11,676 nt of DNA from Pirellulales bacterium (GCA_025924495.1 JAICIG010000249.1:1-11676); one strand, 5' to 3'; shown: positions 1-8,425, counted from the first letter of the stretch. Made by a program: numbers and translations. Notes: generated from the sequence alone by a model not told the origin.

Positions 1-52
1 CGCATGCGCCGAGCCCAGGTCGCAACAGTCGCACTGGCGTGCACGCCGTGGA

Positions 53-81
53 TTGCGACTATTTGCCGCGCAGCTTAAACT
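53..81 (+). promoter_or_regulatory. possible sigma-70-like promoter for the XylR-like regulator
   Basis: A TTGCGA hexamer (53-58) and a TAAACT hexamer (76-81) are separated by 17 bases. Each matches the sigma-70 consensus at four of six positions. Transcription would begin near 88-90, which is the GTG that could also open the reading frame of the next gene. If the promoter is real, the ATG at 142 is the more natural start, with a leader of about 53 bases. The match is weak and could be chance. Confidence 0.22.
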
Positions 82-141
82 TGCAGTGTGACGACAGATA
101 CTCACGCTGGAACGACTCGAGCCGATATCGCCGTCGAGCCC

Positions 142-1302
142 ATGGGCTCGCGCCGCCCGCATGTCATGTTGATTGTCGAAACGGCGCTGGCCTACGGCAG
201 GGCGGTGGTGCAAGGCATCAGCAAATACATGGTGGCCCATCAGCCCTGGTCGCTGTATCTCGACTTGCGCGAACTGATGGCCGAACCGCCTGACTGGCTG
301 GAAAGTTGGCAGGGCGACGGCATTATCAGCCGCTCGACGACGCCGGAGCTGGCCGGCAAGCTCAAACGCTGGGGCGTGCCGACGGTCGACTTGAACGATA
401 TCCACGGCAAGCTCGGGCTGCCGCATGTCTGGACGGACCATGCCGCCGTGGGGCGCCTGGCGGCATCGCACTTGCTCGACCGCGGCTTCCGTCATTTTGC
501 CTTCTGCGGTTTTTCCGGCCATCATTGGTCGGTTTTGCGTCGCGACGGTTTCGCCGCTGAACTCGACCAGGCCGGCATGGCTTGCAGCGTGTTCGAATCT
601 CCCTGGGAAACGAGCAAGGCGAATCCTTGGGAGACGCAACAAGACTCGCTGGGGGCATGGCTGCAGCAGTTGCCCAAACCCGTCGGGGTCATGTGTTGCA
701 ACGATTTGCGCGGTCAGCAGGCGCTCGATGCTTGTCGGCGGCGCGAGCTGTATGTGCCGGGAACGGTGTCGGTGATTGGCGTGGACAACGACGAAGTGCT
801 CTGCGCATTGTGCGATCCGCCTCTGTCCAGCGTGGTCCCGAACGCAGAACGCGTCGGTTACGAGGCAGCCGCGCTGCTCGATCGGCTGATGCGAGGCGAA
901 AACGTCGAATCGCCCGAGATTCTCGTTCCTCCCTTGGGCGTGCAAACCCGGCAATCGACCGACGCGCTGGCGATCGACGACGCGCTCGTGGCTGCGGCGG
1001 TTAAATGCATCCGAGAGCGGGCTTGCCAAGGGCTGACTGTCGACGAGGTGCTGCGTGAAGTGCCGCTTTCGCGCAGCATGCTCGAAAAACGATTTCGCCG
1101 CTATCTGCAACAAACGCCCCAAGAGGCGATCCGTTCCGTACAAATCAAACGCGTGAAACAACTGCTGGTCGAAACCGACCTGTCGCTGGATGCCATCTCT
1201 CGCCTGGCCGGCTTTAAGCACGTCGAGTACATGAGCGTCGTCTTCAAGCGCGAGACAAACCAGACCCCCGGCCGATACCGCAGAGAGGCCCGGGTGCTGT
1301 AA
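142..1302 (+). CDS. XylR-like transcriptional regulator (periplasmic-binding-protein-like sensor plus AraC-type HTH)
   Basis: Cytoplasmic DNA-binding regulator of 386 residues, close to the 392 of E. coli XylR. Residues 1-280 form a LacI/periplasmic-binding-protein-like sugar-sensing domain, opening with a segment like XylR (HVMLIVETALAYGRAVVQGI) and including VSVIGVDNDE and the SSVVPNAERVGYEAA stretch typical of the family. Residues 298-375 form an AraC-type domain with two helix-turn-helix units, the first around LSRSMLEKRFRRYL and the second from about 349 (LDAISRLAGFKHVEYMSVVF). The frame is open from a GTG at 88, but family alignment starts at the ATG at 142; neither has a clear ribosome binding site. 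The family senses a pentose or related sugar in known members; the ligand here cannot be read. No sugar-utilisation gene lies in the window, so targets are probably to the left or distant. The 225-base gap argues against an operon with the efflux genes. Confidence 0.88.
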   Translation: MGSRRPHVMLIVETALAYGRAVVQGISKYMVAHQPWSLYLDLRELMAEPPDWLESWQGDGIISRSTTPELAGKLKRWGVPTVDLNDIHGKLGLPHVWTDHAAVGRLAASHLLDRGFRHFAFCGFSGHHWSVLRRDGFAAELDQAGMACSVFESPWETSKANPWETQQDSLGAWLQQLPKPVGVMCCNDLRGQQALDACRRRELYVPGTVSVIGVDNDEVLCALCDPPLSSVVPNAERVGYEAAALLDRLMRGENVESPEILVPPLGVQTRQSTDALAIDDALVAAAVKCIRERACQGLTVDEVLREVPLSRSMLEKRFRRYLQQTPQEAIRSVQIKRVKQLLVETDLSLDAISRLAGFKHVEYMSVVFKRETNQTPGRYRREARVL

Positions 1303-1328
1303 ACGCAACAGAAATCATCGACTAAATA

Positions 1329-1348
1329 AGTGGCGGGACCCGCCCACT
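1329..1348 (+). terminator. possible terminator hairpin after the XylR-like gene
   Basis: AGTGGCGG (1329-1336) pairs with CCGCCCACT (1340-1348) around a GAC loop, with one bulged C, starting 26 bases after the regulator's stop codon. No T-run follows, so it is not a classical intrinsic terminator. It may only stabilise the 3' end or be chance in GC-rich DNA. Confidence 0.3.
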
Positions 1349-1458
1349 ATGGCGCCGCGACTGTCCGAACTGCTTTGACGCGCGGCACTTCGGATTTGCG
1401 ACCTAAGCGTTCGTCCGCCGCACAGACCCCGGCATCCCTCATGAGCTTCTTACAGTGG

Positions 1459-1468
1459 CGCAATTGCG
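1459..1468. promoter_or_regulatory. perfect 10-base palindrome upstream of the efflux genes
   Basis: CGCAATTGCG is a perfect palindrome 59 bases before the ATG of the RND pump gene, in the only non-coding stretch that could hold its promoter. It could be a repressor site. The half-sites are short, do not extend outward, and I found no second copy nearby, so this is a weak candidate. I saw no convincing -35/-10 pair in 1303-1527. Confidence 0.18.
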
Positions 1469-1527
1469 GACGGCGGAAGTCCAGCGGAGAATAGAAGTTC
1501 GCTCTGACGCCCGAATCGAGTTGATCT

Positions 1528-4500
1528 ATGAATCCCATTGTTGCCGCGCTGCGTCGCCCGCTGACCGTCATGGTGGCCTCGGTCGCCATCGCGCTCGGCG
1601 CATTTCTGGCCGTAGGCGGTTCGCTGTTCGAGCAGCTCGGCATGCCTTATCCCGCCGGGCTGCCTAAGGGGATGGAAGTCGATATTTTTCCCAGTCTGAA
1701 CCTGCCAGTGATTTACGTCTGCCAGCCGTACGGCGGCATGGACCCCGCGCAAATGGAAGGCTTTTTAACCAACTACTACGAATACCACTTTCTCTATATC
1801 AGCGGCATCCATCACGTCGAGTCGCGGAACGTGCAGGGCACGGCCTTGATGAAGCTCTACTTTCATCCGGGCACAAACATGCCACAGGCCATGGCCGAGA
1901 CCATCAACTACGTGAACCGCTCACAGGCCTTCATGCCCCCCGGCACGGTTTCGCCGTTCGTCATGCGGTTCGATACGGGAAGCGTTCCGGTCGGATATCT
2001 CGTCTTGTCGAGCGAGACGCGCACAATCGCCGAGATCCAGGATCTCGCTCTGTTCCGCGTGCGGCCGATGTTCGCCAGCCTGCCTGGCGTGTCGGCGCCT
2101 CCGCCTTTCGGCGGCAGCGCCCGCAGCATCGTCGTCACGCTCGATCCACAGCGTCTGCAATCGTACGGCATGTCGCCGGAAGAGGTGGTGACGGCGGTCG
2201 CCAAAGGCAATTCGATCAGTCCGTCCGGAAACCTGCTCGTTGGCGACAAGTACCCAATCGTGTCATCCAACTCGGTCGTGAAAGACCCGCAGCAGTTGCT
2301 CTCCATTCCCATCCGTAACGGCGGCGCGCCCGTCTACATCCGCGACGTCGGCTACGTGACCGACTCGGCCGACGCGCCGGCCGGTTATGCGCTGGTCAAC
2401 GGCCGCCGAGCGGTTTACATCCTCGCAACCAAGCGGGCCGACGCCTCGACGATGAGCGTGATCGCAAACATCAAGAAGTCGCTACCCGACATGCAAGCCG
2501 TGCTGCCGGAAGATATCAAGGTCAGCTTCGAGTTCGATCAATCGCCCTATGTAACGCGGGCCGTGTCGAGCGTCATGCTGGAAGGAGCCCTGGGCGCGCT
2601 ATTGGTGGGGCTGATGGTGCTGATCTTTTTGCGCGACTGGCGCAGCGCGCTGGTCGTGGTGCTCAACATTCCGCTCGCGCTGTGCGGGGCGCTGGTTGCG
2701 CTTTGGATCACGGGCGAGACGATCAATGTGATGACGCTCGGCGGCCTGGCCTTGGCCATCGGCATCCTGGTCGACGAAGCCACGGTCGAAGTCGAAAACA
2801 TCCATGCCCAAATGCAGCACACCGACTCGGTGGCGATGGCCGTGCGGATGGGCAACGCTTTGACCGCGGTCCCCCGCTTGCTGGCGATGCTCTGTGTTCT
2901 GGCAGTGTTCATTCCGGCGTTCTTCATGAAGGGCGCCGCGCAAGGGCTCTTCGCTCCGCTCGCGCTCGCGGTCGGCTTTGCCATGATCGGCTCCTATATT
3001 CTCTCGAGCACATTCGTGCCGGTCGTGTCGGTCTGGCTATTGCGGCGTGCGGCTCATCATGCAGAAGAAGAAGCATCGCCGTTCGGACGCCTGCGGCGCG
3101 GTTACGAAGCGACCGTGGCAAAGCTGGTTCGCCTCCGCTGGCTCGTCATCGTCGCTTATGCGGCGGTTGTCGCAGTGGTCGTCGGTTGGTGCGGACCACG
3201 GTTGGGCCGAGAGATTTTTCCGGTCGTCGATGCCGGCCAGTTCCGGATGCGCATCCGGGCCCCCGACGGCACGCAGATCGCCCGCACCGAAAAGTACGCG
3301 CTCGACATGCTTCAGCTCGTCAAGGAGGAAGTCGGGGCCGACAACGTGGCCTTAACGCTCGGTTATGTGGGCATGATTCATTCGAATTTTCCGGTCAATG
3401 CCGTCTATCAATGGTCGCGCGGGCCGGAGGAGGCGATTCTGTACGTCGATCTGCGCGAAGGCGCCGGCGTGCACGTGGAGCCGCTCAAAGAGCGATTGCG
3501 CAAGCTCGTTGCCGAAAAGATGCCGGAGTTGCGGGTCTCTTTCGAACCTTCCGATATCGTCAATGAGGTGATGAGCTTCGGCTCGCCGACGCCGATCGAG
3601 ATTGCCGTGAGCGGTCCGAACCTGCCCGACAGCCGCGCGTTCGCCGAGAAACTGCGAGACGAACTGGCGACAATTCCCGCGCTGCGCGATCTTCAGTTCG
3701 GCCAGTCGCTCGATTATCCCACGATCGAAGTTCAGATCGACCGCGAAAAGGCCGGTCTAGCGGGGTTGTCGCCCGTCGATGTCTCCAGGGCCTTGGCTCC
3801 CGCCACGTCGTCGAGCCGCTTCGTGGTCCCGAACTACTGGGCCGATCCCAAATCGGGCATCGCCTACCAGGTGCAAGTCGAAGTTCCGCGGCCGGTCCTT
3901 CGCTCACCCGACGACCGCGTGCAAACCATCAATTCGAGCGAAGATTTGGGGAGGTTGCCGGTTCGCAGGGCCGACGACCGCCAGGTACTGGTGCGCGACA
4001 TTGCGACGATTCAACCCGGCGCGATGCCGGGACAATACGATCGCTACAATATGCGGCGGCAAGTCACCCTTACTGCCAATATCGCGGACGAAGACTTGGG
4101 CGGGGTGGCGGGCCAAATACAAGCCGCGATCAGAAAAGCGGCCGCTCCGCCGCAAGGCGTGAAGGTGGAAATAAGAGGTCAGATCGTACCGATGGACGAG
4201 ATGATGAGCGGCCTGTCCGTCGGGCTCGTCGTCGCGATCCTTGTCGTGTTTCTGCTGCTGACGGCGAATTTTCAATCGTTGCGCCTAGCGCTGGCCACGG
4301 TGTCCACCGTGCCCGCGGTGATTGCGAGGGTCGTTTTGATGCTTTTTCTGACTCGCACCACGTTGAACATCCAGTCGTTCGTCGGCGCAATTATCGCAAT
4401 TGGCGTGGCGATGGCCAACGCGATTCTGTTAGTGACTTTCGCCGAGAGCGCGCGGCGTTCGGGACATGACTGCCGCGAAGCTGCCGCGTCGGGCGCCGCC

Positions 4501-4791
4501 AGTCGGTTACGAGCCGTGTTGATGACGAGTTGTGCGATGATTGCCGGCATGGCGCCGATGGCGCTCGGCCTGGGCGAGTCGGGCCAGCAGAATGCCCCAC
4601 TTGGTCGAGCGGTCATCGGCGGGCTGGCCGCCGCGACGGCCGCAACGCTTTTCATCTTGCCGGGATTCTTCGCTGCAATTCAAGCCCGAGCAAAGACGTC
4701 ATCGGCGTCGCTCGATCCAGCCGATCCGCATAGCGCCCTGTACCTGCCGACCGCCGCGACAACGCTAGCCGGAACGGAAACACAAGCATGA
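1528..4791 (+). CDS. RND efflux transporter permease subunit (AcrB/HAE1-like)
   Basis: Inner-membrane proton-driven pump of 1087 residues, within the usual 1000-1100 of the RND superfamily. It shows the duplicated plan: TM1 (about 9-31), a first periplasmic loop (about 45-345), TM2-6 (about 350-505), TM7 (about 536-556), a second periplasmic loop (about 560-890), TM8-12 (about 893-1050) and a cytoplasmic tail. The TM4 motif reads GILVDEATVEVEN, with D416 and E417 where AcrB has Asp407-Asp408. The AcrB Lys940 position in TM10 holds Ala963, followed by the conserved Asn964. R993 and T1000 match AcrB Arg971 and Thr978. It lacks the TM4 pattern of CusA or CzcA metal pumps, so export of hydrophobic organic compounds is more likely, but the substrate cannot be read. 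The start ATG fits the family N-terminus; no strong ribosome binding site precedes it. Its stop overlaps the adaptor's start. Confidence 0.93.
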   Translation: MNPIVAALRRPLTVMVASVAIALGAFLAVGGSLFEQLGMPYPAGLPKGMEVDIFPSLNLPVIYVCQPYGGMDPAQMEGFLTNYYEYHFLYISGIHHVESRNVQGTALMKLYFHPGTNMPQAMAETINYVNRSQAFMPPGTVSPFVMRFDTGSVPVGYLVLSSETRTIAEIQDLALFRVRPMFASLPGVSAPPPFGGSARSIVVTLDPQRLQSYGMSPEEVVTAVAKGNSISPSGNLLVGDKYPIVSSNSVVKDPQQLLSIPIRNGGAPVYIRDVGYVTDSADAPAGYALVNGRRAVYILATKRADASTMSVIANIKKSLPDMQAVLPEDIKVSFEFDQSPYVTRAVSSVMLEGALGALLVGLMVLIFLRDWRSALVVVLNIPLALCGALVALWITGETINVMTLGGLALAIGILVDEATVEVENIHAQMQHTDSVAMAVRMGNALTAVPRLLAMLCVLAVFIPAFFMKGAAQGLFAPLALAVGFAMIGSYILSSTFVPVVSVWLLRRAAHHAEEEASPFGRLRRGYEATVAKLVRLRWLVIVAYAAVVAVVVGWCGPRLGREIFPVVDAGQFRMRIRAPDGTQIARTEKYALDMLQLVKEEVGADNVALTLGYVGMIHSNFPVNAVYQWSRGPEEAILYVDLREGAGVHVEPLKERLRKLVAEKMPELRVSFEPSDIVNEVMSFGSPTPIEIAVSGPNLPDSRAFAEKLRDELATIPALRDLQFGQSLDYPTIEVQIDREKAGLAGLSPVDVSRALAPATSSSRFVVPNYWADPKSGIAYQVQVEVPRPVLRSPDDRVQTINSSEDLGRLPVRRADDRQVLVRDIATIQPGAMPGQYDRYNMRRQVTLTANIADEDLGGVAGQIQAAIRKAAAPPQGVKVEIRGQIVPMDEMMSGLSVGLVVAILVVFLLLTANFQSLRLALATVSTVPAVIARVVLMLFLTRTTLNIQSFVGAIIAIGVAMANAILLVTFAESARRSGHDCREAAASGAASRLRAVLMTSCAMIAGMAPMALGLGESGQQNAPLGRAVIGGLAAATAATLFILPGFFAAIQARAKTSSASLDPADPHSALYLPTAATTLAGTETQA

Positions 4792-6131
4792 GACAACCGC
4801 TTTCGATCGCTTTGCTGCTCGGCACGCAAACCTGGCTGCTCTGTATAGCGGCCGGCTGCCATCGTCCCGCCCCGGCGGCGCCTGTCGAAAATAAATCTCA
4901 GCCAGCGGCCGTAGGCGTGCAGCGCGTGGTTGCCGGCAAACCGGAACGAAAAACGCTCCGACTTTCCACGACACAGCCGGGGCAAATTCAGGCATTCGAA
5001 GAAACGCCGCTGTTCGGCAAGCTTGCGGGCTATATCGATAAAGTGCAAGTCGATATTGGCGACAAAGTGACCAAAGGACAAACGCTGGTCACAATCGCAA
5101 TCCCGGAAATGCAAGACGATTTGGAACACAAGCGGGCTCTCGTCGCTCAGGCGGAGGCCGAGCTGAAGCAGGCCGAAGTCGCGGTCGCAGCCGCCAAAGC
5201 GGCGACCAACACGGCTGAAGCGCAAGTCGAGCAATCTCTGGCCGGCGTGACTGCCGCCAAAGCAGAGCGCGAGCGTTGGAACTCCGAACACGCGCGAGTC
5301 AAGGAGCTCGCCGCGAATCGTTCGGTAAATCAGAAAGTCGCCGACGAAACGCTCAATGAGCTGAAAGGTGCGGAAGCGGCCTATGAGAAGGCGCTGGCCG
5401 GGGTCCGCTCGTCGCAGGCTCTGCTGGAGGAAGCTCGCGTGCGCATCGAGCAATCCGAAGCCGATGCGCAAGCGGCGACAGCCCGGCTGCGCGTAGCCAA
5501 GGCAGAACTCGCCCGGACGACGACGCTCATGGATTACACCATGATTAAGGCGCCGTACGACGGCGTAGTTACGCGCCGCCTCGTCGTCACCGGCGATTAC
5601 ATTTCCCCGGCGACCACCGCTGCCGCGCAACCGATTCTGGTTGTTTGCCGCTCCGACGTGGTGCGGGTCTTCGTGGACGTGCCCGAGTTGGAAGCGGCCT
5701 GGGTCGACGATGGCGACAAGGCGGAAGTTCGCGTCCAGGCGCTCGGTGGGAAAAGCTTTCCCGCGACCGTCACGCGCAACAGTTGGTCGCTCGACCCGAC
5801 GAACCGCTCGCTGCGCACGGAGATCGACATTTCCAACTCCCAAGGCGTCTTGCGGCCCGGCATGTATGCGACGGCGACCATTCTGCTGGAAGAGCGCGCC
5901 GACGCGCTTGCCTTGCGGGCCATGGCGATCGTGCACGAGGAGCAAGACGCCTTCTGCTGCACGGTTGAGGAGGGAAAGATCAAGCGGCAGAAAGTCGAAC
6001 TCGGGCTGCGAGCCGGCGCCGATGTCGAGATTCTCGCCGGCCTCACGCCCGATCAGACCGTGGTGCTGGCCAAAGCCGAATCGCTGCAGGCGGGGCAGGC
6101 CGTGGAAGTGATTGCGGCAGACAAGAAATAA
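4788..6131 (+). CDS. RND periplasmic adaptor (membrane fusion protein, HlyD/AcrA family)
   Basis: Adaptor of 447 residues that would link the RND pump to an outer-membrane channel. Residues 1-23 are a signal peptide ending in AAGC, so Cys24 is probably lipidated, as in AcrA. A barrel-sandwich half follows (about 58-105, with LFGKLAGYIDKVQVDIGDKV), then a long alanine- and glutamate-rich coiled coil (about 108-245), the returning lipoyl half (MIKAPYDGVVTRRLVVTGDYI, about 252-272), a beta-barrel domain and a C-terminal membrane-proximal domain (about 370-440). No histidine- or methionine-rich metal-binding segment is visible, in line with a non-metal pump. The ATG overlaps the pump's TGA as ATGA, which suggests translational coupling and fixes the start. 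The pump-before-adaptor order reverses the common AcrA-AcrB order. No outer-membrane factor gene follows. Confidence 0.93.
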   Translation: MRQPLSIALLLGTQTWLLCIAAGCHRPAPAAPVENKSQPAAVGVQRVVAGKPERKTLRLSTTQPGQIQAFEETPLFGKLAGYIDKVQVDIGDKVTKGQTLVTIAIPEMQDDLEHKRALVAQAEAELKQAEVAVAAAKAATNTAEAQVEQSLAGVTAAKAERERWNSEHARVKELAANRSVNQKVADETLNELKGAEAAYEKALAGVRSSQALLEEARVRIEQSEADAQAATARLRVAKAELARTTTLMDYTMIKAPYDGVVTRRLVVTGDYISPATTAAAQPILVVCRSDVVRVFVDVPELEAAWVDDGDKAEVRVQALGGKSFPATVTRNSWSLDPTNRSLRTEIDISNSQGVLRPGMYATATILLEERADALALRAMAIVHEEQDAFCCTVEEGKIKRQKVELGLRAGADVEILAGLTPDQTVVLAKAESLQAGQAVEVIAADKK

Positions 6132-6209
6132 GAATCGCCGACTCAACCTGGCATGCGATTCAAGCCGGAAAGTTGACAATCAGAAGATGCCCCTTCCAAG
6201 AGACGCTTC

Positions 6210-7592
6210 ATGAAACGTATCGTCCTCTTCCTCATATCGGTGCTAATGCTGCCAGCCTTGCTGCCTGGCGAGGAACCTTCGCCAGTCAAAGATGGCCAAT
6301 TCCCGGTCGAATCGAACCTGCGCGCCGGAGTCGCCAAGATTGATATCACGCCGGCCGAAAGCGAAGGCTTAATCGTGACAGGACACCGGCGCACCGTCCA
6401 CGGAGTTCGCGATCCGTTGCGGGCGGGCGTGCTGCTGCTCGATGACGGCGAGACGAAGGCCGCGATCGTGACGCTCGATACGATTGGCGCCTGGGATGAA
6501 ATGGTGCGTCTGGCGCGCGCGCGGATCGAAAAGGAGACGGGCGTGCCAGCGGCGAACATTCTGGTCGCAGCATCGCACAACCACTCGGGGCCCGCGTTTG
6601 AATCAGATTCCCCGTGGGGCCGCGAACTGATCGACAAGCTGGCGGCGGCGGCGAAACAAGCCGCCGGAGAGATGCGCACGGCGACCATCGGTTACGGCGA
6701 AGACCGGATTGGCTTCAGCATTAATCGACGCAAGGTGATCGACGGTCGCGCGGTGGTCCGCCTCAACCCCGAAGGACCGAACGACCCGCGCGTGAAAGTA
6801 CTGCGTTTCGACGACGGGAAGTCGCTTACTCCGTTAGCCGTCGTGATGCATGCCGTCTGTCACCCGTGCTTTTTCACCTGGGGCGATAAGGGCTCGCCGC
6901 CTTATCCGCAGGGATATCCCAAGATGAGCGCCGACTTTCCGGGCGAAGCGCAGACGTTCGTCGAGAAGTGCTACGGTCAGAAGACAAGTGCATTGTTTCT
7001 TCAAGGCTGCGCGGGGGACATCCGGCCGAACCTGCCCGGCTACCCGTACCGCTGTGCGGACGAAGCCGATATCCAATGGGCCGGCCGCGATCTGGGCAGC
7101 GCCGTCGTCCGTTCGCTGGCCGCCAACGTAACGCGAGAGCAATTGCGCCAGCGGCCTTCCTACTATGCCATCCGCGCTGCGAATACAGTTGTCTCGCTGC
7201 CGGGCAAAGAAGGGCGGATCTCGGCAGAACTGCAAGCCTTGAAGATCGGCCCTTATTTGCTGCTCACGATGCCTGGCGAACCGATGGTCGAGTACAGTTT
7301 CAAGCTGGAACAAGCCATCGCGGACCGGGCCATTCCAATCATTGTGGGATACGCCAACGGCAATCTCGGCTATATCGCCACGGCCGAAGCCTACGACGTC
7401 GGCGGGTACGAACCAAGCACGTCGAAGCTGGCGCCCGAAGCCGAAACTATCATCCTGGCTGAACTCGGCCGCTTGGCTGACCGCGTCGTCGGAGACGTGT
7501 TCGAATCGTTCTCTAAGCACCCTAAAGATGTGCAGCAACGAGAGAAGTTAGAAAGAGCCAGCTCGGTCGAAGCAAATTCCGGCAAACCATAG
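6210..7592 (+). CDS. secreted neutral/alkaline ceramidase-like enzyme (ceramidase N-terminal domain family)
   Basis: Exported protein of 460 residues. Residues 1-20 form a signal peptide (basic MKR, then a hydrophobic run to about LLPG). The remainder matches the catalytic domain of neutral ceramidases, zinc enzymes that split ceramide into sphingosine and fatty acid. Seen: the opening RAGVAKIDITP; SHNHSGP at 122-128 with H123 and H125; VMHAVCHP with H214 and H218; SADFPGEA; FLQGCAGDIRPN; MPGE with E357; and NLGYIATAEAYDVGGYE with Y388. These are candidate zinc ligands by analogy with the His, His, Glu, Tyr site of Pseudomonas ceramidase. Characterised bacterial ceramidases have roughly 650-670 residues; this one lacks the C-terminal immunoglobulin-like domain, so the substrate may be another N-acyl amide. 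It starts 78 bases after the adaptor gene on the same strand. AGAG lies about 8 bases before the ATG. Confidence 0.88.
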   Translation: MKRIVLFLISVLMLPALLPGEEPSPVKDGQFPVESNLRAGVAKIDITPAESEGLIVTGHRRTVHGVRDPLRAGVLLLDDGETKAAIVTLDTIGAWDEMVRLARARIEKETGVPAANILVAASHNHSGPAFESDSPWGRELIDKLAAAAKQAAGEMRTATIGYGEDRIGFSINRRKVIDGRAVVRLNPEGPNDPRVKVLRFDDGKSLTPLAVVMHAVCHPCFFTWGDKGSPPYPQGYPKMSADFPGEAQTFVEKCYGQKTSALFLQGCAGDIRPNLPGYPYRCADEADIQWAGRDLGSAVVRSLAANVTREQLRQRPSYYAIRAANTVVSLPGKEGRISAELQALKIGPYLLLTMPGEPMVEYSFKLEQAIADRAIPIIVGYANGNLGYIATAEAYDVGGYEPSTSKLAPEAETIILAELGRLADRVVGDVFESFSKHPKDVQQREKLERASSVEANSGKP

Positions 7593-7602
7593 CTGTGGCG
7601 TC

Positions 7603-7621
7603 CGGATGGGCGCGCCGTCCG
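7603..7621. terminator. possible hairpin between two convergent genes
   Basis: CGGATGG (7603-7609) pairs with CCGTCCG (7615-7621) around the loop GCGCG, including one G-T wobble. It lies in the 88 bases between the stops of the ceramidase-like gene and the carbonic anhydrase, where a bidirectional terminator would be expected. No T-run flanks it on either strand, so support is weak. Confidence 0.25.
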
Positions 7622-7680
7622 CGCTGAGGATGGCTGCTTCGCTCTGGATCGTTGCTTCGAAAAGAAAAGCTGCCAGGAAT

Positions 7681-8352
7681 TCAGATTGTGCCCGAGGTGC
7701 GGCGCCGCATGACGGCCTCATTCGGCGGATACTGGTAGTGGGCGACAGGCACGAATTGCCCGCTGGCAAGGTCGTAGGCGAAGACATCGCCCGTTTCGAT
7801 CTTGTATACCCAACCGTGCAAGTGCAGGTCGCCGCGCATCAGCCGAGGAGCGATTGAAGGCAGCGTGCGAAGGTTTTCCAACTGCACCAGCACGTTTTCT
7901 TCTACAGTCGCCGTTACCAGCGCATCGCCTTCCAGATGAGTGTACTTGTCTCGGACAATGCGGCGGGTCGACTCGGCATGCGAGAGCCACGAGGCGACTG
8001 CTGGCAGCGAATCGACCATTGCGGGATCGAGCAATGCACGCATGGCGCCACAGTGCGAATGGCCGCAGATAATAATGTCTTTGACCCCTAAAGCGTCTAC
8101 GGCGAGTTCGATTGTGGCGCCTTCTCCGCCATTGCCCGCACCGTGCGGCGGGATGATATTGCCGGCGTTACGCAGAATGAACAGATCGCCCGGCTGCGAC
8201 TGCGTAAGCAGATTGGGGTCGATCCGCGAGTCGGAGCAAGTGATGAACAGCGTCTCGGGATTCTGGCCCTTCGCCAATTGCTTAAATAAACCTTCGAGGG
8301 GCCGAAAATCCGTGGTTTGGAACTGGTGAATGCCCTGGATCAGCTTCTGCAT
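7681..8352 (-). CDS. beta-class carbonic anhydrase
   Basis: Cytoplasmic zinc enzyme interconverting CO2 and bicarbonate, 223 residues from the chosen start. The zinc ligands are all visible: Cys39 in CSDSR (39-43, with the Asp41-Arg43 dyad), then His98 and Cys101 in GHSHCGA. The substrate-pocket stretch [12 protein letters not shown] (58-69) and the late [10 protein letters not shown] match the family; length is typical. The frame is open to a GTG at 8442 and an ATG at 8427, but those add an arginine-rich stretch without family similarity and would make the ribosome read through a terminator-like hairpin. The ATG at 8352 gives the usual [12 protein letters not shown] opening and is preceded by AGGACGG with suitable spacing. 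It stands alone, convergent with the ceramidase-like gene and 421 bases from the next gene upstream. Its role is probably bicarbonate supply or pH balance. Confidence 0.95.
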   Translation of the reverse strand: MQKLIQGIHQFQTTDFRPLEGLFKQLAKGQNPETLFITCSDSRIDPNLLTQSQPGDLFILRNAGNIIPPHGAGNGGEGATIELAVDALGVKDIIICGHSHCGAMRALLDPAMVDSLPAVASWLSHAESTRRIVRDKYTHLEGDALVTATVEENVLVQLENLRTLPSIAPRLMRGDLHLHGWVYKIETGDVFAYDLASGQFVPVAHYQYPPNEAVMRRRTSGTI

Positions 8353-8379
8353 TTTCCGTCCTGACTCGTAAGCGGGAAC

Positions 8380-8425
8380 AAAAAAGGCCGGAGAAAAACG
8401 CCGGCGGCGGCGTCTATCTCCGGCC
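8380..8425 (-). terminator. strong nested intrinsic-terminator-like hairpin in the carbonic anhydrase leader
   Basis: Read on the minus strand, GGCCGGAGA (8425-8417) pairs perfectly with TCTCCGGCC (8394-8386). Inside, ACGCCG pairs with CGGCGT around a CCGC loop, and the outer arm is followed directly by six T (8385-8380). This is the classical form of a rho-independent terminator acting on minus-strand transcripts. It lies only 27 bases before the carbonic anhydrase ATG and downstream of the only good promoter seen. It could end transcripts from the vWA unit, or act as an attenuator within the carbonic anhydrase leader. On the plus strand it has no T-run. Confidence 0.7.

Noticed and set aside
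1374..1379. A TTGACG hexamer before the RND gene, as its promoter
   Set aside because: No acceptable -10 element follows at normal spacing.
2682..3566. A 294-codon plus-strand frame inside the RND gene
   Set aside because: It is an out-of-frame shadow, extremely rich in Arg and Gly, within a protein whose own frame matches the RND family throughout.
1528..4791. Reading the pump as a CusA/CzcA heavy-metal exporter
   Set aside because: The TM4 motif differs from the metal-pump pattern, the adaptor has no metal-binding segment, and no metal-resistance genes are nearby.
6173..6178. A perfect TTGACA before the ceramidase-like gene, as a separate promoter
   Set aside because: No -10-like hexamer occurs 16-18 bases downstream, so the -35 match alone is not enough.
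4680..6179. A 499-codon open frame on the minus strand opposite the adaptor gene
   Set aside because: It lies antisense to a clear HlyD-family gene and is rich in Arg, His, Leu and Phe with no recognisable domain, as expected from the complement of GC-rich coding DNA.
6834..7538. A 234-codon open frame on the minus strand inside the ceramidase-like gene
   Set aside because: It is a shadow of the plus-strand gene, which has a signal peptide and family motifs; the antisense product shows none.
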